Made by a program: the position numbers and the translations under genes. The notes under the pieces were generated by a model, which saw nothing but the letters and a program-made list of their open reading frames with translations, was not told the origin of the DNA and ran no database searches. Shown here piece by piece: positions 1-8,687 of a DNA stretch of 34,381 nt. Numbering within the stretch: the first letter of the stretch is position 1; every line of letters begins with the position of its first letter. The stretch comes from Gnetum montanum (taxonomy: Eukaryota > Streptophyta > Gnetopsida > Gnetales > Gnetaceae): NCBI GenBank assembly GCA_015680685.1, contig MNCI01000139.1:62449-96829 (forward strand). Direction: 5' to 3'.

Positions 1-785
1 AGAAAAAGAAGTGCCATAAAACAAAAATCACTCCTCCCTTGTACTAAACGCCAAGTGATTGTATGCCTTGTTGTTATGGTACTCTCATAGTTGTTCATCA
101 TAGGATGAAACAATGCGATGTCATGGATTAGAGGAATGGACTTGGTCCTGATCTTGGACTGATGGATCAATGACACATTAATCATGCTTTACACGCAGGA
201 TTCATTGTGCCCTGGGTCAATTACCTCATGTCCCAATCTCTACGATCCCTTTCTATACTTCGTCTCATCTCACTGTTCATGTAATTGTAGCTCGTGTCCC
301 GTGTAGCATAGAATTTTCATCTCATTCCGGTGATATTTACATATATGTGTTTTGTGGAGTTAGTGTGGATTACATTTAACCCTCCTAGTGCCCATGGACA
401 CTTTAAGTGTGGTTACACAAGGGCATAATAGGTTGAAACCTGCTTTGGGGAGGACCCACTTGTGTAATTTTTTGTAATCTTCACTAATTCTCTAGCTCAA
501 ACACACAATTTCTTACCCTCAGCTTAAATTTTCATCATTTTCTTTCCCTCTTATTATCCCTCAAAATTTTAACGTTCCAATGTACCATTCCATTTCCTTT
601 TCTTCATAATCTCCAAATTTTTAATTGCTCAAATTCACATCATTATCATTAAGCATGACTCTCGAATTAATCAAATTACCCTAGGATATCTTCATACTTG
701 TCCATGTCCTCATTTTACACCATTAATTTCAAGAAAATCCTTAAAAATTTGGTATTTGTCCTGTGTCCCACATCACTGGGGACGA
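1..785. other. Left-end sequence without recognisable gene
   Basis: No coding frame or recognised repeat family could be supported here. The stretch lies upstream of a promoter-like module and of the gag-like pseudogene, so it is probably the 5' part of the same LTR-derived element or the sequence it landed in. No copy of the LTR ends (TGATGAG...CTCATCA) seen at 4264-5175 is present, so the matching 5' LTR is either lost, strongly diverged or outside the window. Confidence 0.4.
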
Positions 786-858
786 GATATCGCATACGCG
801 ATATCGCATCCCACATGATATCACGTACGCGATATCGTGTCCTATGTACCTATAAATA
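786..858 (+). promoter_or_regulatory. Palindromic GATATC array plus TATA box
   Basis: Four GATATC cores start at 786, 800, 817 and 831, spaced 14, 17 and 14 bp, and a TATAAATA box lies at 851-858. The 14-bp pairs form near-perfect 20-bp palindromes of the pattern GATATCGC-RTAC-GCGATATC. The same arrangement precedes the TATA box of the LTR at 4264. This suggests a retroelement-type promoter driving the gag-like frame that begins at 1314. Promoter activity is inferred, not shown. Confidence 0.5.
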
Positions 859-1313
859 GGAACCCCCGCCGCAACACTTAGCATCATTTTTCCATTTACG
901 CGGGGGGAATTTTTGAAATTTTTCTCTACGACTTACGCTTGCGTAACCCTCACTTTTTCACTCATATCTCGTGCGCTAGTGCTCCAATTTTAATTCCATT
1001 TGAACCTGCTTGAACCCAGAGCGTTCAGTTTAGTCGTGGGGTAGGGACACTTACCGAAAAGTGCCTAACTTTTTTGAAATTTGTCATCGCCCAAAGGTAA
1101 TTAATACTAACACTTAGAAAAATTGTGCCAAAAATCATATGACCTTAGGTACACTAGGAGATTAAAATGAAATCCACCTAAGTCATAGGACTCATTATTA
1201 TAATTTTCAGGCACAATCACACGATAACATAAGATCTTTAATTAAAAGCATGTAGTAAGGTATAATTTAACTTTGAAAACAACCTTACTAACGTTTGGCC
1301 TGTGTGATTGCAT

Positions 1314-4091
1314 ATGGCCCCGAAACGTGCTCAGCGAGAGGGTCCTGCTCAAGGTGAAGTGAAACAACCTCGGAGAGGTGAAAGACGAGTCCCTGCTAGA
1401 CAACATGTAGAACAGGAGGTGCAATAATTTAGCATCCATCAAGAAGAACCTCCTACAAGACGGTCCGGGCAAGCAGAAAGAGGAGCTACTGCTGCACCTG
1501 AACCGGGACAACAACTCACATTGCCCCTGGAATGTGTTCAGGTTATCCATACGAAGTCCATAGTTGTTGCAGTGATCATAGAGCTTAACTTCGAACCTTT
1601 TGCAGAGTTTTCTCCTGAGGCTATTAGGGATCACCTTAAAGGGTCTCCCTTATGGCCTGTCCTCTCTGAGTGCGGTGCCTAGTGCTTAGGTGAAACGTAC
1701 CTATTTTGGCACAATAAGGAGTAAGGCACCACAGTTAACATTTTTGGTGTGACAGTAGACTTTTCTGCGCAGACAATTTCGGAAGTGTTAAACCTTCCGA
1801 ATTCAGGCCCCCATGTTGCTCGATTATTTACCCAATCAGACCCTGATGTGTGAAAAGATTGGTTAGAGAAGGCTTATGGCAGAGATAAAGATTATGGTGA
1901 GCTGACGACGGAAGAGCGGGTTTATTTCAAAATTGGAACCTATCACCTCTTCCCCACAAAAGGTTTGAAAAGAATATCTATGTATGCAGCAAGAGGATGT
2001 GCAGTGTTGATGGGAAAGGTTAACGCTAACCTTCCCCATCTATATTTGATGGAGATCCTAAGGCGATTCGAAGAAGTCAAGGAAGGTGGCGTTGCCTTTT
2101 CCCTGCCTTATCAGAAAACTGTGCCGACGGGCTGGTATTTGGGGATACACAAATGATGTCCTCCGAAAGGCCCAAAATGCTTCTTATGCTGAGTTATTAA
2201 AGGCGCTAGCTCCAAGAAAGAGCACTGGCGAAGAGCTGGGACCAGATGAAGAAGAAGAACAAATGATTGGATCACCTGCAACTCAACTTGCAGGACCCAG
2301 TCAACCTCCAGCCATAGGTCCTAGCCAACAACAAGAAGCAGGACCCAGCACAGGCCAGGATCAGCTGCCGCAGCTGCAAGACTACAGACTGTCAATGAGC
2401 CATCTTAGGGCCATCACCGAGACGGTTAATTGGGGAAGTCGTGATGACACAAATCTCTTCCACGTCATCGATGATGCCGACCAGCCTACTATTTCGTTAG
2501 ATCGCACAAAGGGCGAATTTTCCATCTAAACAAGAGGAGGGGAAAGTAGATGGTCACAAAAGATCTCTGGAGACACGGCATCTTTTCAAGTGCAGTTAGA
2601 GACTGGTGAAGGGGCCACTGTGGTGATCATGCAACACCAAGATGCCACGGAAGCTACTGAAGTGGTCACTGACCACATCAAAGAATCTTTCAATGTACCT
2701 GTTGTGCCACTGGCAGATCTTTACAGGATGCTCAAACTCTTGCTGAAACCTCAATGACTCCTGCAGAACATGAGGATGCACTAGATAGATTACTTCAAAC
2801 AGGACAAGTTTTGACGTCTCTGTTTGACATCCCCCAGGATGTAACAGTAATTCAATCAGACCTCATTTCCACAAAGGGGAAGCTGGTCATATCCGAAGTA
2901 AGGGCAAAGCATGCTGAAGCTGAAGTGTAGAAACTACAAGAGCAACTCGTAGCCTTACAAGCAGCACAGCGGGATCCTTTGCAATTTGTTCTTGCAGACC
3001 AGTTAAACAATTTTAGAATCAAACAATTAACAAAACTAATTGCAGAAAATAAGAAGGTGGCAAAAGAAAAGGAGACGGCCACTTGGGATGCCTCTGCAAC
3101 TCAAGCGCAAACTCATGCGCATCTTAAGGCACTCAGGGCCTTAGAAGAAGAGAACAAGCAGTTGGTTGCAGATAACCTTCGGTTGACTTCTGTGGAGAAA
3201 CAAAAGAATGTTCTTGATGAACACTTTCATCAATTACGAGAACAGTTCATTCGGGTCAACCAAGATGTAAGTCGTTTAGCCAGAGAAAATCGAACCCTCT
3301 TAATGGAGGAGGTACGCGCTGTTCGTCAAAAATCAGCCATCGAGATAAGCGCGTGGCAGAATGAGGCTAAACAACACGAGAAGCTGAAGAAGCATTTCTA
3401 TGATTAGGTAGGGATGTACAAACAAATCCTGGAGAAGGAGATCCATATGGCCAAGGCTCAAATCAACAACATCAGTGCTCAGCACACTAATTGGAGGGCC
3501 ATATTGGACACTTACTCCTTCGCCCACCAAGTGGAAATTAAGAACCAGGACCTGCAAATCCAAGACTTGACCGAATACATGAAATTGGCAAACCTTAGAT
3601 ATGCCAACCTGGCCATGTTAATAGCAGGACACCTGAGGTCAGAGCTCGAGCAGCAGGTAGCTTCCACCCATATCAAATATGAAGCAGAATTTGCAGAGCA
3701 AAAGAAGCTGGCTGAGAAACTAGATGTTACAAATTCTGAACTTGCGTTGGTAAAAGAAAGCTACCAAGGATAGAAAGATGTTGCAACCGACTTGGCTTGA
3801 CAGCTAACAGAGCTTCATGAATACAAAGACAAAGCCAGAGTCTATGAAGAGGAACGACGGGTGTTCACGGCATGGTATGTCAAAGCTAATCAAATGTTCC
3901 CGCAACTACCCTGTCCATGGGAGGTGCCAACTCTGTCAAACATCAGAACATTAGCATGGATGGCACAAGATCCTTGGACCGAAGAGGAGAAGCTCCAGGC
4001 CATTCTTCAGCGTCGTCAACCTCCTAAGTTTGGAGCAAGTGACAAAGGGAAAGCACCCATGGAGGAGCCACCGCCACCAGGAACTACATGA
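1314..4091 (+). pseudogene. Gag-like ORF of a non-autonomous LTR element, broken
   Basis: The frame starting with MAPKRAQREG at 1314 runs through several stops and frameshifts to a stop near 4091. The N-terminal half has a block reading TVNIFGVTVDFSAQTISEVL followed by NLP, which resembles the plant transposon gag-like family described as putative plant transposon protein (PF20167). A Pro/Gln-rich linker follows (about 2240-2400). The C-terminal half (about 2880-3780) is a long heptad-rich coiled coil with many Glu, Lys, Gln and Leu residues. The end is acidic and proline-rich. No protease, reverse transcriptase, RNase H or integrase lies between it and the LTR, so the element could not move alone. 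Family assignment is from memory of motif patterns and is moderately sure; the broken state is plain. Confidence 0.6.
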
Positions 4092-4254
4092 GTTCCACAT
4101 TTTTGTAGTTGTTGTATTTTTTTCTCTGTGTTGTGTCTTCCCACGCTGCGACATTAGTCCATTTCTTTATCCAGTTAATAATCCCATACCTATCCACTGT
4201 GTAATCAATAAAGCTTGTTCTCCTTGTAACTCAAGGACGAGTTTTTATTCAGTC

Positions 4255-4263
4255 GTGGGGGTA
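4255..4263 (+). other. Polypurine tract of LTR element
   Basis: A G-rich run, GTGGGGGTA, directly abuts the LTR start TGATGAG. It follows a stretch reading CTCAAGGACGAGTTTTTATT (4230-4249), the type of sequence that commonly precedes the 3' LTR of plant Ty3/gypsy elements. This supports a gypsy origin for the element and its plus-strand orientation. Confidence 0.6.
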
Positions 4264-4290
4264 TGATGAGACGCGGTTCGCATAGGCCGT

Positions 4291-4383
4291 GATATCGCGT
4301 ACACGATATCGCGTACGCGATATCGCGTCTTCCCTATGATATCGCATACGCGATATCGCAGTCTGCAGCCATATCTATAAATA
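4291..4383 (+). promoter_or_regulatory. LTR U3 palindrome array and TATA box
   Basis: Five GATATC cores begin at 4291, 4305, 4319, 4338 and 4352 (spacing 14, 14, 19, 14). The segment GATATCGCGTACGCGATATC is a perfect 20-bp palindrome. TATAAATA follows at 4376-4383, so transcription would be expected to begin near 4405. The array probably holds binding sites for a dimeric regulator or forms hairpins; which one is not decided by sequence. Confidence 0.6.
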
Positions 4384-4551
4384 AGACGCGACTCTCCCTT
4401 GTTTAGGGATCCCAGTTTTAGAGTAACGAAGCTCTAGTAGTTTGATGCCTCCAGAGTTAGATTTTTTCCCGTGTCTGCACGCAGTGTGGTGAATGTAATT
4501 GTACGGTGTCTTTATTCAAGTGTGCTGTACTTGGACACGCACATGACCGAC

Positions 4552-4557
4552 AATAAA
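4552..4557 (+). terminator. LTR polyadenylation signal AATAAA
   Basis: AATAAA lies about 170 bp downstream of the LTR TATA box, the normal order of U3, R and poly(A) signal. The solo LTR has an AATAAA at the corresponding place (33679). Confidence 0.55.
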
Positions 4558-4707
4558 GATCGAGATTACTTCATCATTGCAGCATTCACTTTGTTATTTA
4601 TTTGTTTGTTATTTATTTAATGTTATTTACTGTTTTCTCTCTCTTACCCTTAAACTCCTAGAACGCGAAACGAGTACGACTTGATTATGAGCATTTAAGT
4701 GTGACTA

Positions 4708-4840
4708 CTTGGTAGCCCAGTGGTGTAGCTAGGATCTACGCTTGGTAACCCCAGTAGCGTATTTGGGATCTGCGCTTGGTAATCCCAGTGGCGTACCTAG
4801 GACCTGCGCTTGGTAGTCCCAGTGGTAGTCCTGCACGAAG
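4708..4840 (+). repeat. 33-34-bp tandem repeat in LTR U5 region
   Basis: Four units begin with CTTGGTA at 4708, 4741, 4775 and 4809. Each reads roughly CTTGGTAAYCCCAGTGGCGT followed by a GGATCTGCG-like end. The solo LTR at 33452 carries only two units (33864, 33898), so unit number varies within the family. Confidence 0.8.
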
Positions 4841-5177
4841 TCCAAGATGTATACGGTTGATCAAGGAATCGGTTGCTCGTCGCACTTAGGCTAGATTAGA
4901 TTCTCTTACCCTTTTCCTCCTAGCTTAGCTTAGTTAAATATTATTTTCCACTGCCTTCAGGAGTAGCTTAGATTAGGACACACATCATACACCTCACATT
5001 GGACTAAACCATACGTGACAAATATACAATACTAGTCCAGGTGGGAAGATAGCGAACTACGACCTAAAGTTAACTGTCTAGGTGCCACAACTAGTCCATC
5101 TACGGAGTTCGACCGAATCGCGCGTGCAACGCTCGTTTCGTATGGTTGAGTGTAGGGGTACCTCGCCACTCATCAAA

Positions 5178-5495
5178 TACCGTATGATCAAGAACATCCT
5201 CAACAAGTATCCATTTCACCGATCATACATGGAGGATCTCGCAAACTACCATTAAGATTAGCATGGGCTTTAACTTTACATAAGTCACAAGGAATGACCT
5301 TAGAGAAGGCATGTTGGCAGTAACGAAACAGTGAATCTTACATTTCTAATACTATCTCTAGTAGAGTATTGATAGTTTGAAGATATTCGCTCCAATTTTC
5401 TAAAGAAAGATACATTAAGATAGCAAAGGCTTCTCACCTTCAAAGTGGACTAGATGAAGAGCAATGCATTAAATCTAATGAAGAATTATTTTAGA
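5178..5495 (+). pseudogene. PIF1-like helicase fragment (C-terminal motifs)
   Basis: Starting right at the LTR edge, one frame reads IPYDQEHPQQV and then, after about ten residues, LPLRLAWALTLHKSQGMTLE. This is the conserved late-motif block of PIF1-type helicases, including those of plant Helitrons (typically LAWALTIHKSQGLTL). After a frameshift and stops it continues with ERYIKIAKASHLQSGLDEEQ, matching the family's C-terminal tail. The N-terminal half, with the Walker motifs, is missing from the window because the LTR element sits upstream. It may be a Helitron remnant or a decayed PIF1 gene copy. Confidence 0.7.
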
Positions 5496-6780
5496 ATTTA
5501 TCTGATGATGAATTTTTACTATACTCATGATGTATTTTAACTTCTTTTAAGTCTTTGAACAATTGACAATATGGTCTTTTAATTTACCCTATTTACGATC
5601 TACAATTTCAAGAATTATTTTGAACTTAATAAGTACCTCCAAAAAATTGGATTGATGTATAACTACAAATAGAATTTTTTTATTTCTTATGGTTAAATGA
5701 TCCCTCTAAGCAAAAATCGGTGATCACTAGCTTAGTTATATATTTATAATATATATCTATAATTTGGGTGAGAGAATCGTGTTACTAAATCAAAGATTTC
5801 ATAACTTCTAGATGAAGAATAAGATTTGTTACTAAATTTTTCATAATCACAAGATCAAAAATTAAGTACTTGCATCATCTATTATATGTTCCCACTCTTG
5901 GCCGAATTTTGCTCTTTTTTGTATGCTCTCCTATACCCTTCCAAAGTGTTATGGATGGAAATTTATTTAGTGTTACTGATAGGCTCCATTAAAGCATTAT
6001 AAACAAAACATCTATAATTTGGCCAAAAGAGATTTTTTTGTTCTCACAAAGAAAGATGTACATCATTACCAAATCCTCTACATTCCTGTACAAAAACTTA
6101 CAAACAAAATTAAATTTGAGATTTGAAATTGTGTGAAAAGGTAGTAAAATTAATATTATTATGGATGAAATATTATTTATTTAGCACTCCTAGAGCATTA
6201 TGAACGCAACATTATTTAGTGTTACCTATCTATGATTGGTAGTTAGCCTCTCAACCAAAACTAAACAAAATTAAAATTTGAAATTTGAAATTATGCAAAA
6301 GGGTGATAAAATTGATTTTATTATGGATGAAATATAATTTAGCATTATTGATGGGCTCTCCTAAAGTGTTATGAACAGAATAATTATTAACTTATGTAGC
6401 AACTATGATTGGTAGTTGACCTCAGCCAAAATTAAATCTAAAAATGAAAAGATCTCAAGTCATTCAATGATAACATCAATATGATGGAAAAGATTAAGTC
6501 ATTCAAGAGTCACATTAATAGAAATACAAGAACGAACACTAGAAATAACATTGTTTCTTAAGGAGGATATTGAACCCCAAAAAAAATATTAATAAAAGGT
6601 TAAAAAAAATACATCACATGCTTGAGAAGTAGAAAACATTAAAAATATCATAGATATCAAGTTGGTGGCTCTGAAATCTTGCTAAATCTCATAGATGATT
6701 TTTTTTATTTTTTATTTTTTTTTTTTTAGATTTTGCAAATGCTAGGGCATTTCCCAAATACGATGCACAGTAGTCACAAA
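5496..6780. repeat. AT-rich stretch with degenerate ~165-173-bp tandem repeat
   Basis: No gene seen. From about 6110 to 6430 two similar units occur, sharing AATTTGAAATT, TTATTATGGATGAAATAT, GCATTATGAAC-like and ATGATTGGTAGTTRRCCTC segments. Marker offsets are 162 bp (TTTGAAATT at 6122 and 6284) and 173 bp (ATGATTGG at 6232 and 6405). A weaker third unit may lie at about 5930-6060. A long T run lies near 6700-6726. Confidence 0.55.
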
Positions 6781-6781
6781 T

Positions 6782-6895
6782 GATCTGAAGAAACTACAAA
6801 TAAACAAAAATCTAACTTTTCATAGAGGCAAATGGCAAAAAAGAACATAGGTAGCTAACCCCATTTTGTTAGGACAAGGTTAGGATAATGATTAT
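6782..6895 (+). mobile_element. RTE-type LINE, 3' tail only
   Basis: The segment matches the 3' end of the LINE at 20965-22495. It contains GAAGAAACTACAAATAAAC, TTCATAGAGG and the tail CCCCATTTTGTTAGGACAAG ending in TTAGGATAATGATTATG. The 5' truncation is typical of LINE insertion. No clear target-site duplication was found. Confidence 0.7.
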
Positions 6896-8102
6896 GTTGA
6901 AAAGAAAACACTTTCCAATATTATGTATGTGTACTCAAGTGTACAACCTTATAATTGATGCTTCAAAAAATCAAATAAAGAAATTTAACTATTAGTAAGA
7001 AAGATAGTCCCAATCCTAACAATATTTACATCACTTTCAACATCCTTGCTTCAACTTAAAATAGGAAAAAAATTCAATATAGCAATACAAAACTATGAAA
7101 AAATACTAATATTTATGGAAAAGCTAAATTTACAAAAAATTGAAAACTCAATTTCTTCATCATCGTCCTTCATTTTAGAAATAACATTCCTTTTTAGACT
7201 TTATAAACCTTTCTTGGAAGGCTACAAGGATAATTGTCATAATTTTTACCAAATACCTAAACAAGGCCTTAACAATCACTATTAAATATTACACAAACTT
7301 GATCGAAATCACACGTTTATTCTTAACATAAACATACCAAACCCCTAAAGTTTCTAGTATAGCACAATGGTCGAACAAATATGAGGAGAAGGAGCCAACC
7401 TCTAACACCTATTCACAATCATTCTCTTCTCCCGCTACCTCTTTAACACAATGTCTTAAACTCCTATTCATCATCCTAATGTACTCATCTTCTTAGCTCC
7501 TATACATTATCCTAAGGTACTCATCTTTCACACAAAGGTTGTTTTGATTTCGGTTGATTCAATACTTGCCTTAACTTATGTAGTAACAGTGAAGTAACAT
7601 TGTGATCATACTAGCCTCAACTTATGTAGTAACAGTGAAGTAACATTGTGAGCAGTATTTGCCAAAGCCAAATCTACCTTATGTACCAGCCTAGAGAAAG
7701 TATTTACTACATAATGGCGAATCTTAAGAGCTGAGTTACGCTATTGCATTATTCAGAACGGCTTCATAACTTTGAAGAGAATGAAGCATGGCCCTATCAT
7801 AGACGCCAAAAATTCTACTTTCAGAAAAGAGTTGAGAATTTATTATAGGTCGGTTTAACCAAATGCGTAATCAGGGAAACCTGAAATTAACTATTCAGCT
7901 GGGCATGACAAAAATCGTCCCATTTACCCAACTACATGAATACGTATCCCAAAACACCAACCTTCCAAGACAGGTTAACTAATGACTTGTTTTTCATGTA
8001 TAATCTTCAGAATATGATTTCTGTTATTTCTAATCACATGGCAAGGATAAATAGCCATTCTTGTAGCCAAAAATCCTGGCAATAAAACTTACTGGTGTTC
8101 AT
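6896..8102. other. Non-coding stretch with a 46-bp direct duplication
   Basis: No gene is supported. The 33-bp segment beginning AACTTATGTAGTAACAGTGA at 7573 is repeated exactly at 7619, giving a 46-bp period over about 7573-7651. Short open frames here have no recognised similarity. Confidence 0.5.
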
Positions 8103-8105
8103 TAA

Positions 8106-8332
8106 GGGTGTGTTTGGTTACGTAAGTCTTCCGATTCTAAATTGCTTGACTTTTGGGGATTTTGTAAGGATGAATTGTGGGCTTTTGGCGGAACCCACCA
8201 AATATACCAATTTCTGCTGATTCTTGTTTTTTCCAGGTTTCACTTCTGAAGGTGTACTCTACTAAGATTCATGAATCTTTCTATTCTGTACCGGGATGTA
8301 GCATCCACAGATCAACTCAACCAAACACGCCG
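8106..8332. mobile_element. PIF/Harbinger-type MITE, 227 bp
   Basis: The ends are GGGTGTGTTTGGTT and AACCAAACACGCCG, matching at 12 of 14 positions as inverted repeats. Flanking TAA at 8103-8105 and 8333-8335 gives the 3-bp target duplication expected for this superfamily. No coding capacity. It lies about 260 bp beyond the CNOT11 stop codon, so it may sit in or just past that gene's 3' untranslated region. Confidence 0.8.
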
Positions 8333-8589
8333 TAAATATTCTCTCACAAGCGAAGTATTTCAATGGGAAAAAATGATGGGCTAAAAGAAATAAAAATTAT
8401 AAAAGTATATGGAATCGTGATCACATAATTACACTTCCAACGCAAAAAGATTCATGTACAATAAATTTTCCTCTTAACCAAGAAAAATCCATAATTAGTA
8501 AAACCATATTTTAAATTTACCAACGCAACTATCAAAGCAGTCCATTCAAATTGAACAAAAACCCTGAGTTATGCAATTGTTAAACCCGA

Positions 8590-8687
8590 TTATTCCATTG
8601 ATTTCAGCAACCTAAACAATCCGGCAGCTTCTCTGATGCGTGAAAATTCAACACAGAACGCTTGCACTTGAAGAAAAATATCATGAA
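8590..8687 (-). CDS. CNOT11 exon 12 (residues 401-432, stop)
   Basis: Completes Val401, then HDIFLQVQ and [23 protein letters not shown] and TAA. No canonical AATAAA was found just downstream on the minus strand, which is common in plants. Confidence 0.95.

Larger units (their letters stand above)
4264..5175 (+). repeat. 3' LTR, 912 bp
   Basis: The LTR starts TGATGAG and ends CTCATCA, a 7-bp perfect terminal inverted repeat with TG/CA ends. It is directly preceded by a polypurine tract and contains a palindrome array, a TATA box at 4376, an AATAAA at 4552 and a 34-bp tandem repeat. It shares its start, the CCATATCTATAAATAAGA block, the CGAAGCTCT block, the CAATAAAGA signal and its last roughly 40 bp with the solo LTR at 33452-34100. 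The right flank runs straight into a helicase reading frame, so the element appears to have landed in that sequence. Confidence 0.85.

Noticed and set aside
1032-1048. Purine-rich TAGTCGTGGGGTAGGGA resembling the tract before the 3' LTR
   Set aside because: No LTR start follows it, so a second polypurine tract is not supported.
7046-7285. 79-codon plus-strand frame
   Set aside because: AT-rich, low-complexity composition (Lys, Ile, Asn, Ser), no motif and no flanking gene signals.
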